Source: a virus. Taken from it: a stretch of 32,354 bases of DNA. Position 1 is the first letter of the stretch; each line of letters opens with the position of its first letter. The translations under genes were made by a program, and so were the position numbers. The notes under the pieces were generated by a model. It made no database searches. It saw only the letters and a list, made by a program, of their open reading frames with translations, and was not told the origin of the DNA. This document shows positions 1 to 6,576 of the stretch, piece after piece. The stretch lies in the IMG/VR virus record IMGVR_UViG_3300022821_000075, positions 1 to 32,354 of that record; one strand, written 5' to 3'.

Positions 1-650
1 GTAAGAATATTGGAAGGCCATCAAGGGAAACGTCCGATCAACTTCTAAGGCAGGTGTCTCAGCATCCACACGTTGAGAAGGCGCTACGAAACCTCGGGGC
101 GCGTGGCGAGGCAGTACGCCGGGGAATTACTCGGGCGGGCCGGGCGAAAGACGATATCGCTACGCCGGGCCGGGGTATGTACACGAACGCAAAGCGGACC
201 CTTATCCACGAAATGAACTCGATGTACCACGAAGCCGATGCTCTCGCTTCTCACGAATCCCCAATGGTAGACCTGTTGCAATGGCACGTATCGGCACAAC
301 ACGCTACAATGGGCCACGCTCCTGATGTTTGTGACGGACTAAAGGAATTGAATCTTCACGGATTCGGCCCCGGTATATACTACCCGGCTACGGTTCCCTC
401 GCTGCCCCACCCGCACTGTCAGGACTACGTCACCCGAATAATGCGACCGCCTGAGAACTGGGGGGACCCGAAACGAACCCCGGTCATACCCCGCGTTCCC
501 GGTGCAGAGGAAGTGAGAAAAGCTATGGAGGCCGTGAATACGCGACCCGGCGCAAAACCTGTTTCGAAGATCAAGACCGACAATATCCGGATTCAAGTCG
601 AGCAAGCAACGCAGATTGCCCACGATGCCTATGTGGATTTTAATGGATAG
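1..650 (+). CDS. Minor head (MuF/gp7-like) protein, C-terminal part
   Basis: The frame is open from the left edge (first full codon at 3), so this is the C-terminal ~216 residues of a longer protein; the GTG at 54 need not be its start. The segment WHVSAQHATMGHAPDVCD followed by GPGIYYPAT and then PHPHCQDYV is the Trp/His/Cys pattern typical of the C-terminus of phage head-morphogenesis minor capsid proteins, where paired Cys and His probably bind metal. In such phages this gene sits between portal and scaffold, which fits the capsid genes downstream. It overlaps the next gene by 8 nt. Family assignment rests on motif recall only; a portal-fused protein is an alternative. Confidence 0.6.
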   Translation, partial: KNIGRPSRETSDQLLRQVSQHPHVEKALRNLGARGEAVRRGITRAGRAKDDIATPGRGMYTNAKRTLIHEMNSMYHEADALASHESPMVDLLQWHVSAQHATMGHAPDVCDGLKELNLHGFGPGIYYPATVPSLPHPHCQDYVTRIMRPPENWGDPKRTPVIPRVPGAEEVRKAMEAVNTRPGAKPVSKIKTDNIRIQVEQATQIAHDAYVDFNG

Positions 651-1041
651 TGAATACATTCCCGATATACGAATTTCAGTTCCCCTTGTCACAAGTTATG
701 TTCATATTTGGCACGGACGATATGAACTGCAAGAATGGCTCAAGGAAAAAGGCATAGTCCTAAATTTCACAATGACGAAAGGGTGTGCTCTGTACCTCAC
801 AGATCCGGACGGGAGGGGGTGGATGGTTATGTTACTCCCCAAAAAGACACCGATCCCGACGATAGCGCACGAATGTATTCATATGGCGTGGCAGATTTGT
901 GATCACATCGGTGTATCGGTTCGGTCAAAGGATCAGGAAATGCTCTGCCGGATAGCAGAATTCCTGTTGGATGAAATCCTGCAATTCAAGGAATACCGTA
1001 AACTCCCCTCTATCACGCGGGAAGCATTGGCCGGAACTTGA
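643..1041 (+). CDS. Small HECIH metallopeptidase-like phage protein
   Basis: A 132-residue protein. I chose the ATG at 643 because it overlaps the preceding stop (TAATGGATAG); in-frame ATGs at 625 and 631 and a TTG at 616 are possible. The stretch TIAHECIHMAWQICDHIGV contains HExxH, the zinc-binding and catalytic motif of metallopeptidases. About 20 residues later DQEMLCRIAEFLLDEIL offers a glutamate that could be the third ligand, a layout recalled from small phage proteins. It lies between a minor head protein and the scaffold gene, so a head-maturation or virion role is conceivable, but no substrate can be deduced. Confidence 0.55.
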   Translation: MDSEYIPDIRISVPLVTSYVHIWHGRYELQEWLKEKGIVLNFTMTKGCALYLTDPDGRGWMVMLLPKKTPIPTIAHECIHMAWQICDHIGVSVRSKDQEMLCRIAEFLLDEILQFKEYRKLPSITREALAGT

Positions 1042-1142
1042 TAGTCTCCCGGGGCTCCCCTTTTTTTAATAGACCCACTTGATAAAGACTGATTTTGTCC
1101 ATACGTTCAATCCGGTGGTCGCTCATTGGCGATTTTCTCTAA

Positions 1143-1170
1143 GCCGGGGTAGTGGAAACATTGCCCCGGC
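1143..1170 (+). promoter_or_regulatory. 12-bp RNA hairpin with GAAA tetraloop
   Basis: GCCGGGGTAGTG (1143-1154), loop GAAA (1155-1158) and CATTGCCCCGGC (1159-1170) form a continuous 12-bp stem with two G-U wobbles. GAAA belongs to the GNRA tetraloop class, so the structure should be very stable as + strand RNA. The wobbles mean that the + strand RNA is the likely functional form. Confidence 0.7.
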
Positions 1171-1205
1171 GCGGAGATTCAACCCGCTCCTGACCTCTTG
1201 GAGAG

Positions 1206-1235
1206 CCTTTTACGTTCAAAGGCAAAAAAACGAGG
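1206..1235 (+). repeat. Copy A of CCTTTT-GTTCAA-A7CGAGG element
   Basis: CCTTTT (1206-1211), GTTCAA (1214-1219) and AAAAAAACGAGG (1224-1235) recur in the same order at 3311-3338 before another head gene, with only short spacer differences. In this copy the first two blocks lie within a GCCTTT...AAAGGC hairpin. Confidence 0.6.
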
Positions 1236-1299
1236 GTATACTACCCAAAAAACGAACGGTGTGGGCGTTACTGAAAGCCCCTAGACAACAACCTCAGGT

Positions 1300-2064
1300 A
1301 TGAAAATCACAATCAAGATTGGAGATCAGACTCACGAAGTAGATCACGAAGATGCAAACGTGACCTTTGAGCAGGGTTTGGTGGTAACTCCTCAAGCAAG
1401 TTTTAACACAGCGATTGAAAACGCTAAAAACTCGCAGAAGAAAGCCACAGAAACCGAGTACAAAGGAAAAATCGCTGCACTTGGATCTGACGATGAGCAT
1501 TTCCGCTCGATTGCGACTGCCCGGGGGATATCGCTTGATGACAAGAATTTACCTGTCTCAAAAGACGATCCCGAGTTACTCAACAGAATCAAGCAACAGG
1601 TCATAGGCGAACTTGTTACTCCCCTCCAAGCAAAAGTCGATACGTTAACTGATCAGGTAGTCTCCGGACGAAGTGATAGGCTGATGAATCGAATTCACAA
1701 AGCAGCACCGGAGGCCGGAGTCAAGGAGTCGAGACTAAGGACGATATTTAAAGGGCAACACCCTGAGTTTATCCAATCGGTTGCTACGATGTTCACCTTC
1801 GATGAGGAGCGGGACGATTTTTACTTTAAGGATGAGCTAGGAAACCCCGTCTATGACGGCGCGAACTATGCGGGTCCTGATAAGCTATTCGTGAAGCTCC
1901 GCAAGTCTGATGAATCAGGAGACTACTTTGAGGATCGTAAACCGGAGGGTACCAAGTTTGGTGCTACTGGCAGATCGGGACAAAAAACAGTTTCTAGTCA
2001 ATCAATGGCGCAGGGTGACGTAGATGTTGAGAAGATCGCATCAGGGGAGATCACAGTTGTCTAA
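1300..2064 (+). CDS. Putative capsid scaffolding protein
   Basis: A 254-residue, charged, largely helical protein directly upstream of the major capsid gene, where scaffolds normally lie. The N-terminus (1-35) is a short beta-like segment. Residues ~35-130 are rich in Lys, Glu, Gln and Ala and suit a coiled coil. A middle helical part (RIHKAAPEAGVKESRLRTIF) is followed by an acidic C-terminus ending in VDVEKIASGEITVV. The start ATG at 1300 follows an AACCTCAGGT context without a clear SD. No protease motif is seen, so a separate or absent maturation protease is possible. Function is inferred from position and composition. Confidence 0.6.
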   Translation: MKITIKIGDQTHEVDHEDANVTFEQGLVVTPQASFNTAIENAKNSQKKATETEYKGKIAALGSDDEHFRSIATARGISLDDKNLPVSKDDPELLNRIKQQVIGELVTPLQAKVDTLTDQVVSGRSDRLMNRIHKAAPEAGVKESRLRTIFKGQHPEFIQSVATMFTFDEERDDFYFKDELGNPVYDGANYAGPDKLFVKLRKSDESGDYFEDRKPEGTKFGATGRSGQKTVSSQSMAQGDVDVEKIASGEITVV

Positions 2065-2099
2065 GTGGGCCTGAGATCCGGTAAAACCAACCGAATCAA

Positions 2100-3236
2100 A
2101 TGGCAGCCAACGATCTAACGCAAGTTGTTCCTCAGATTCTCGCACAGGGCCTTTTGGCATTGCGTAGTCAGACAATTTTGCCGTTCCTAGTAAACCGTAA
2201 TTACTCTTCTGAGGCTGCGGAAATCGGGGACACCATCGACGTAAACATTCCATCTGCTATTGCAGCAGCAGCCGTAACAGCGGGCGCAACGCCACCTGCT
2301 ACGGAAGGAGTGGCTCCGACCAAAGTTCAGATCCAATTGAACAAATGGTACGAAGCAGCTTTTTATCTCACGGATAAAGAGCAGAAAGAGGCTATGAAAG
2401 GGACAATCCCAATGCAAGCCTCCGCAGCCGTGAAATCCCTAGCAAATCAGGTGAACTCTGATATATTCGCTGAATACAAAGGTATTTACGGGTATGTAGG
2501 GACGGCAGCAACAACCCCATTCGCATCCACCCGCGCAGTAGCGACTCAGGCTCGTAAGACCCTGTTGAATCAGAACTCACCGTTGGGAGACCTTCGAATG
2601 GTTCTTGATCCGGATGCAGAAGCAAACGCTATTGACCTTTCTGATTTCGCTGACTCTGGCTTCTCTGCTGATTCAGGAATCATCAAAGAAGGTGTCATTG
2701 GTCGCAAAGTCGGTTTCGATTGGTTCGTTGATCAGCAGGTACCAACGCATACAGCAGGAACGCTATTGGCGAGTCCTCTTGTTAACGGTACACCTGCCGT
2801 TGGCGCTACCACGATGAATATTGATAAAACCACGTTGACCGGAACGGTCGTTGTTGGTGATATTTTTACTATCGCCGGAGATTCCCAAACCTACGTGGTC
2901 ACGGCTGCTGCTACGGCTGCTGCTAACGCCTTGGCAGGATTGGAATTCCTTCCCGGATTGGTCGTTGCCCCTGACAATGATGCGGTTATCACGTTCAAGG
3001 CTTCTCACGTTGTAAATATGGCGTTCCACCGTGATGCTTTTGCCCTTGCGACCCGTTCGCTTGAGGCAGAGGGTAATGGTCTTGGAAACATCATCCGTAC
3101 AATCTCAGATGCTAAGTCGGGCCTTACGCTTCGATTGGAAGTATCTCGGGAGCACAAGCGGACCCGATGGAGCTTTGATATCCTTTATGGCGTCAAACTC
3201 GTTCGCGCTGCCCTCGCTGTCAGAGTCGCGGGTTAA
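2100..3236 (+). CDS. Major capsid protein, P22 coat-like (HK97 fold)
   Basis: A 378-residue protein with the layout of P22 gp5-type coat proteins. An N-terminal arm precedes the GDTIDVNIP segment. The helical 'spine' region carries FYLTDKEQKEA and SLANQVNSDIFAEY. The C-terminus SGLTLRLEVSREHK...WSFDILYGVKLV closely resembles the end of the coat family. Residues ~228-300 form an inserted Gly/Thr/Val-rich beta module (VVVGDIFTIAGDSQTYVV) at the place where P22-like coats carry insertions. A related module occurs in the tail protein at 5397. It assembles the icosahedral shell on the scaffold encoded upstream. Confidence 0.85.
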   Translation: MAANDLTQVVPQILAQGLLALRSQTILPFLVNRNYSSEAAEIGDTIDVNIPSAIAAAAVTAGATPPATEGVAPTKVQIQLNKWYEAAFYLTDKEQKEAMKGTIPMQASAAVKSLANQVNSDIFAEYKGIYGYVGTAATTPFASTRAVATQARKTLLNQNSPLGDLRMVLDPDAEANAIDLSDFADSGFSADSGIIKEGVIGRKVGFDWFVDQQVPTHTAGTLLASPLVNGTPAVGATTMNIDKTTLTGTVVVGDIFTIAGDSQTYVVTAAATAAANALAGLEFLPGLVVAPDNDAVITFKASHVVNMAFHRDAFALATRSLEAEGNGLGNIIRTISDAKSGLTLRLEVSREHKRTRWSFDILYGVKLVRAALAVRVAG

Positions 3237-3347
3237 AGTTGGGTAGCTCATCATCTTGCCTCCTAGTGAGGTGATGCCAACCCGCGTTATCGTTACTTGA
3301 GCGACCACCACCTTTTTTGTTCAAGTAAAAAAACGAGGCCCTGAATT
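3237..3347 (+). promoter_or_regulatory. Capsid/head-gene intergenic region with dyads and repeat copy B
   Basis: The gap contains CCTC/GAGG and CATCA/TGATG nested inverted repeats around 3249-3280, and ACTTGA/TCAAGT at 3295-3300 and 3321-3326. Copy B of the CCTTTT-GTTCAA-A7CGAGG element lies at 3311-3338, ending 9 nt before the next start codon. No U-tract terminator is present, so readthrough from the capsid gene is likely. Confidence 0.45.
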
Positions 3348-3578
3348 ATGGCAAAGCTACCTACTGTAAAAGTCGTCAATGATGATGGTTTTGCAGTCAT
3401 AAACGAAACCGATTTCGATTCCAAGACGATGGAACTGTACGATGAGACAAAAAAACTGTCTGCCGTCGAAAAGTTCGCTCTCGAGAATGACGTAAGTCTC
3501 GATGATGTTGTCGGAACCGGGAAAGGTGGGGCTGTTACCAAAAAGAACCTCCAGGAATTCCTAGATCAAGCCGAGTAA
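3348..3578 (+). CDS. Small head-associated protein with E3-binding-like C-terminus
   Basis: A 76-residue protein between the capsid and connector genes. The N-terminal half (AKLPTVKVVNDDG...INETDFD) looks like an extended phage-specific segment. The C-terminal ~35 residues, ALENDVSLDDVVGTGKGGAVTKKNLQEFL, follow the pattern of the small E3-binding (peripheral subunit-binding) helical domain, whose hallmark is a VxGTGxGGxITxxD turn. In virions such small proteins may be head-fibre or connector-linked; the exact job is not shown. The start at 3348 is the only ATG fitting the 9-nt distance from the A7CGAGG element. Confidence 0.6.
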   Translation: MAKLPTVKVVNDDGFAVINETDFDSKTMELYDETKKLSAVEKFALENDVSLDDVVGTGKGGAVTKKNLQEFLDQAE

Positions 3579-3584
3579 TACCCA

Positions 3585-4040
3585 ATGTCCAAGATCATTG
3601 ACGGCAAATTTGTAGCAGAGGAAAACGTCCTCTACGAGAATCAGCAACCCCTTGACGATCTAGGGAATGCTATTCTTGTTCACGGTTACGAGTTGGCCAT
3701 CATTGAGTCTAAGCGGATTCTTGGAACAACCCGGTACGATGAGATAATTGCGCTTGGTGCCTCGAGCGCGTTCTACCAAACTTTGAAGTCGGTGGTTGCG
3801 AGGATAGCGTTGTACTATTCATTCAACCGCCTCAACCTCAGAGTTACCCGGAAAGGCGGATTCGTCCGCTCATCCGGGATGGTGGAAAATACCCTTGATA
3901 TTATGAGCTACCGGGAATCCATTGGGTACCGGAATCAGATATTGAAAGAGGGGCATATCCTACTGTCTACCCTGCATACCTCGACCGGGCTTCAACCTTA
4001 CGGAACAAGCCCCGGGAACGATACGGTTTACACGTTATGA
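3585..4040 (+). CDS. Head-tail connector/adaptor candidate
   Basis: A 151-residue protein. The N-terminus is extended, followed by helical segments (LGNAILVHGYELAIIESKRILG and SAFYQTLKSVVARIALYYSFNRLNL) and a C-terminal region with short polar strands. It lies directly before an HK97 gp10-like gene, the usual position of the adaptor bound to the portal. I do not recognise a specific family motif, so the call is positional. It overlaps the next gene by 4 nt (ATGA), showing translational coupling. Confidence 0.45.
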   Translation: MSKIIDGKFVAEENVLYENQQPLDDLGNAILVHGYELAIIESKRILGTTRYDEIIALGASSAFYQTLKSVVARIALYYSFNRLNLRVTRKGGFVRSSGMVENTLDIMSYRESIGYRNQILKEGHILLSTLHTSTGLQPYGTSPGNDTVYTL

Positions 4041-4507
4041 TCAAGATTATCGCCAATTTCGATATCGGGAAGGAATATGAGCAGATGTATGATGCTCTCC
4101 GGCGCGAATTGAATATGATAGGCGGTGATATTAGGCGTTATATCATAAACGTGTTAGAGGCAGCAGGGAAGAAGGCCACAGGAGACCTGATCAACTCGAT
4201 AGAGGAGGAGGTTCGGCTTGAATTGTTTACCTCAATCCTTACGGTTGGTCCAAACTCAGACGCTCCTCACGCCATCTTCGTTGAAGAAGATACTCCCCCC
4301 CGATGGGTCCCGATTGCTCCCTTGAAAAAGTGGGCCCGGGACAAATTCGGAGCCTTTGGAAAAGAAAAGGACAGTATCGCTTACGCCGTAAGGTGGAAGA
4401 TTCACAAGAAAGGGACAAAGGGAATCCATTTTATGGATCAAGCCTTTGCGTTTTACAACCCTTTGATAGAGCCTAAAATGAACGCCGTCATAAGTCGGTT
4501 TTTATAA
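4037..4507 (+). CDS. HK97 gp10-like head-tail joining/neck protein
   Basis: 156 residues. The arrangement AAGKKATGDLINSI, then LTVGPNSDAPHAIFVEEDTPP, then PLKKWARDKFG and a C-terminal GTKGIHFMDQAF is characteristic of the HK97 gp10 family of neck/tail-completion proteins (short helix, VGP strand, 'YA.FVE.GTPP' segment, 'L..WA' helix). These proteins join head to tail or cap the tail. It is coupled to both neighbours by overlapping start/stop codons (ATGA upstream, TAATG downstream). Confidence 0.7.
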   Translation: MIKIIANFDIGKEYEQMYDALRRELNMIGGDIRRYIINVLEAAGKKATGDLINSIEEEVRLELFTSILTVGPNSDAPHAIFVEEDTPPRWVPIAPLKKWARDKFGAFGKEKDSIAYAVRWKIHKKGTKGIHFMDQAFAFYNPLIEPKMNAVISRFL

Positions 4508-4932
4508 TGCAGACCAACGTAGATAAACTCATAGCTGCCGGACTTGCCGTAAAGGTGAGGGATTCGTCTGTGCCTCTTTTTGCAGAGGTATCAGATGAAC
4601 CCGCAAGCGAGTATATCAAATATCCTGTCTTGGTTATTTACGACCGGGATATGGATATGGAACAGATTTCCTCCGGACTCAGGGACTCCTATGAAGGGAC
4701 AATGCAGTACGGAGTATGGATTATTGACGCTCCCCATAACCCCAACGGGAACGGTGGGTCTTACTCGAACTTGGACACTATGCGGTCAAAGTTCCTGAAA
4801 GCAGCCTCCGAGCAAACCCGATTCCATATTCAACGTGTCCGGTCAAAACAACTAAAAGTTATGATCGGTCAAGACGAATGCTTCGTGGACCGTATCGGCC
4901 TCACGATAAATGATTCCTTCAAAGCAGCCTAA
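4507..4932 (+). CDS. Tail terminator/completion protein candidate
   Basis: 141 residues, starting in the overlap TAATG with the previous stop. Mixed alpha/beta composition with a central IKYPVLVIYDRDMDMEQIS...MQYGVWIID strand pattern and a late VDRIGLTINDSF strand. It sits between the gp10-like gene and the tail-tube genes, which is where tail terminator proteins (lambda gpU or HK97 gp11 equivalents) lie. No diagnostic motif is visible, so the assignment is by synteny. Confidence 0.5.
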   Translation: MQTNVDKLIAAGLAVKVRDSSVPLFAEVSDEPASEYIKYPVLVIYDRDMDMEQISSGLRDSYEGTMQYGVWIIDAPHNPNGNGGSYSNLDTMRSKFLKAASEQTRFHIQRVRSKQLKVMIGQDECFVDRIGLTINDSFKAA

Positions 4933-4943
4933 CCCCTAATACA

Positions 4944-5360
4944 ATGCATATTTCAGCAATTCATTTCGCAACAAACTACACTTGGGGTTCCGGTGGTTCT
5001 CCTACGTGGCAAGCCATTACCGATTTTCTCGCAGAGGATCTCGAGCCGGGCCTTGAAAACATTATCGCAACCCGTATGGGAGAAGGCGGTGATGAACAAG
5101 ACGGCGTGGAACTAAACGGTGCTTTTCTTGCTCTTGGAGCCACGCTTCCGGCAGCAGGAACACGTACTTGGATTCGCTTTACAGGCGAGGACAATGCGGG
5201 AAACTCCGTAGCGTTGGTCAATGGCGGTGCGCGTGGTTGCCGAATCCGCGTGGCCAAATCGAATATGCGACCCTCTGGCGGTGGCGAAAGTTTCAATAGG
5301 ATCGAGTTCTCATCGACAGGTGGCAATTCAGGTTCAACGATTGAAACAGATCAAACCTAA
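4944..5360 (+). CDS. Major tail (tube) protein paralog 1, short form
   Basis: 138 residues, beta-rich with many Gly, Thr and Ser. From residue ~22 it aligns without gaps to residues ~95-213 of the next gene product; by eye about 70% of positions are identical, including ITDFLAEDLEPGLE, WIRFTGEDNAG and TGGNSGSTIETD. Position between the terminator and the chaperone/tape-measure genes points to tail-tube subunits. The short form has a 20-residue N-terminus (MHISAIHFATNYTWGSGGSP) in place of the longer insert of its paralog. Confidence 0.6.
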   Translation: MHISAIHFATNYTWGSGGSPTWQAITDFLAEDLEPGLENIIATRMGEGGDEQDGVELNGAFLALGATLPAAGTRTWIRFTGEDNAGNSVALVNGGARGCRIRVAKSNMRPSGGGESFNRIEFSSTGGNSGSTIETDQT

Positions 5361-5396
5361 GTCATAACCTAGTTTCCCGAAAAACAGGAACCCCAA

Positions 5397-6038
5397 ATGC
5401 ACATTTCAGGAATTTCATACTGCCCCGACTATCCATTCGGTCAAACGAAAGGAACTGGTACTGGATATCTCGTAAACAATGGTGGTGGATATGCTGCCGG
5501 AGCCGTTACGATTGCCCTTGATACCGGGTCCGGCACAATCGCTATTGGCGATATGATAACCTTTGCGGGCCACACTACGGCCTACAAAGTCCTGACGGCT
5601 TTGGCTGCGGGTTCTTTAGTGCTTGAACGTGGACTCACGGATGCCGTAGCCGATAACGCTGCGGTGTCCGTTGGGCCTAATTGGGTTGATATCACGGACT
5701 TCTTAGCGGAGGACCTTGAACCCGGCCTTGAGAGCATTATTGGCGTTCGGATGGGAGAAGGTGGAGACGATCAGGACGCGGTGGAGCTTGATGGCTCTGT
5801 TCTTGCTTATGGATCAAATCTGCCTACCCCGGGAGAACGTCAATGGATTCGCTTTACAGGCGAGGATAACGCCGGGGCAGCCGTTAAACTCGTCAATGGT
5901 GGCGAAAAGGGTTGTAGGGTGTCAAACGCAAAATCGAATCTTCGTCCTGCTGGTGGTGGTGAAAACTATACCCGGATCAGCTTCAAGGCCACAGGCGGGA
6001 ATTCAGGATCAACTATTGAAACCGACAGGACTGCGTAA
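5397..6038 (+). CDS. Major tail (tube) protein paralog 2 with beta insert
   Basis: 213 residues. It starts MHISGISYCPDYPFG, like the upstream paralog, then carries ~75 extra residues (about 18-93: GAVTIALDTGSGTIAIGDMITFAGHTTAY...) before the shared tail-protein domain. The insert resembles the beta module in the major capsid protein (GDIFTIAGDSQTYVV). Two tube paralogs in tandem could form a mixed tube or a decorated version. Alternatively one caps the tube. Only one base separates the stop from the next gene's ATG. Confidence 0.6.
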   Translation: MHISGISYCPDYPFGQTKGTGTGYLVNNGGGYAAGAVTIALDTGSGTIAIGDMITFAGHTTAYKVLTALAAGSLVLERGLTDAVADNAAVSVGPNWVDITDFLAEDLEPGLESIIGVRMGEGGDDQDAVELDGSVLAYGSNLPTPGERQWIRFTGEDNAGAAVKLVNGGEKGCRVSNAKSNLRPAGGGENYTRISFKATGGNSGSTIETDRTA

Positions 6039-6039
6039 A

Positions 6040-6420
6040 ATGTTTTTCAACCGAAGAAAAAGGCGGGAAGCACAGGGCAAGTTCAAGCTTACCTTCAAAA
6101 CTCCTGTAACCTTTAATCGGCTCGAGCGGGCTTGCCTTGCTATTGGAGCCGAGATTGACCGAGTGATAGAAAACCCTCAAGCGGTACTCGATTCTCTCGA
6201 CCTAACGGTTGATCAACTCCAAGCATTCTGTGATGCTGTTCTCGTAAAGCCCCCTAAGTTATCAAGTATGCCCATAGACCGGGCAAGTGGGATCGGGTAC
6301 TACGTCATTACGGATTTTTTTTTGCACAGCTTCATGGAGCGTTGGAAAGGGCGAACGCTCGCCTCATTCCCCTCTTCAAAAGAGCAGGTAGGCCGGGTGC
6401 TTCGGGGAGCGTTACAGTAA
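6040..6420 (+). CDS. Tail assembly chaperone G-type protein
   Basis: 126 residues from the ATG at 6040, one base after the previous stop. It is helical and basic at the N-terminus (MFFNRRKRREAQGKFKLTF) and contains TFNRLERACLAIGAEIDRVI and SLDLTVDQLQAFCDAVL. It lies directly before the tape measure, the standard position of lambda gpG equivalents, which coat the tape measure during tail assembly and are absent from the virion. Near its end, nine T at 6315-6323 followed by a hairpin form a -1 frameshift site leading into the extension below. Confidence 0.7.
   Translation: MFFNRRKRREAQGKFKLTFKTPVTFNRLERACLAIGAEIDRVIENPQAVLDSLDLTVDQLQAFCDAVLVKPPKLSSMPIDRASGIGYYVITDFFLHSFMERWKGRTLASFPSSKEQVGRVLRGALQ
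6315..6360 (+). promoter_or_regulatory. Programmed -1 ribosomal frameshift signal
   Basis: T TTT TTT at 6315-6321 is a perfect X XXY YYZ heptamer in the reading frame of the chaperone gene (codons 6316-6318 and 6319-6321), within a run of nine T. A 7-bp perfect stem, GAGCGTT (6337-6343) with AACGCTC (6354-6360), follows after a 15-nt gap and encloses a 10-nt loop. Slippery run, spacer, stem and an open -1 frame coincide at the expected gene. Confidence 0.8.
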
Positions 6421-6572
6421 TGAGGGTTCTTGCAGCCCTTGATTCAGACGGTAATCCTCCCCCTTATTCGGAGTATCAACGGATCCTAAATGACGATATA
6501 GAAGAAGTTTTTGTGTTTTGGGGTAGAATATCAGTTAATGGTGCCCACTTAAAGGACCAAATAAAGAGTTAA
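6321..6572 (+). CDS. T-type extension of the tail chaperone (by -1 frameshift)
   Basis: In the -1 frame relative to the chaperone gene, the reading frame is open from 6258 to the stop at 6570-6572. Slippage on the T run would fuse 94 residues of the upstream protein to 83 residues encoded here, giving a ~177-residue G-T product. The frame also has an ATG at 6420 overlapping the upstream stop (TAATG), so separate translation of a 50-residue protein (MRVLAALDSDGNPPPY...) is possible. In lambda and many siphophages the G-T fusion links the chaperone to tail-tube subunits. Confidence 0.7.
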   Translation, partial: FAQLHGALERANARLIPLFKRAGRPGASGSVTVMRVLAALDSDGNPPPYSEYQRILNDDIEEVFVFWGRISVNGAHLKDQIKS

Positions 6573-6576
6573 TAAA

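Larger units (their letters stand above)
1042..1299 (+). promoter_or_regulatory. Structured non-coding leader before scaffold/capsid genes
   Basis: This 258-nt gap has no convincing gene; the open frame at 1079-1303 has an unstructured, basic, phage-atypical translation. It holds a 12-bp stem with a GAAA tetraloop (1143-1170), a GCCTTT/AAAGGC hairpin (1205-1223) and GGGTA/TACCC (1234-1246). TATACT at 1237-1242 could be a -10 box, but no good -35 stands 17 nt upstream. GGGGCTCCCC followed by seven T near 1053-1068 is at best a weak terminator. The likely role is a 5' leader or promoter region of the head operon; this is inference. Confidence 0.5.

Noticed and set aside
1053-1068. GGGGCTCCCC followed by T7 as a terminator
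   Set aside because: The stem would need a 2-nt loop or only three base pairs, so it is too weak to claim.
1104-1112. GTTCAATCC resembling a tRNA T-loop
   Set aside because: The flanking bases do not form a T-stem or acceptor stem; no tRNA found.
1079-1303. 74-codon open frame upstream of the scaffold gene
   Set aside because: Starts with TTG, composition is unlike phage proteins, and it covers strong RNA hairpins; likely non-coding.
5716-6040. Extended start for the chaperone gene
   Set aside because: The extra stretch lies within the tail paralog gene in another frame; the ATG at 6040, one base after the stop, is preferred.
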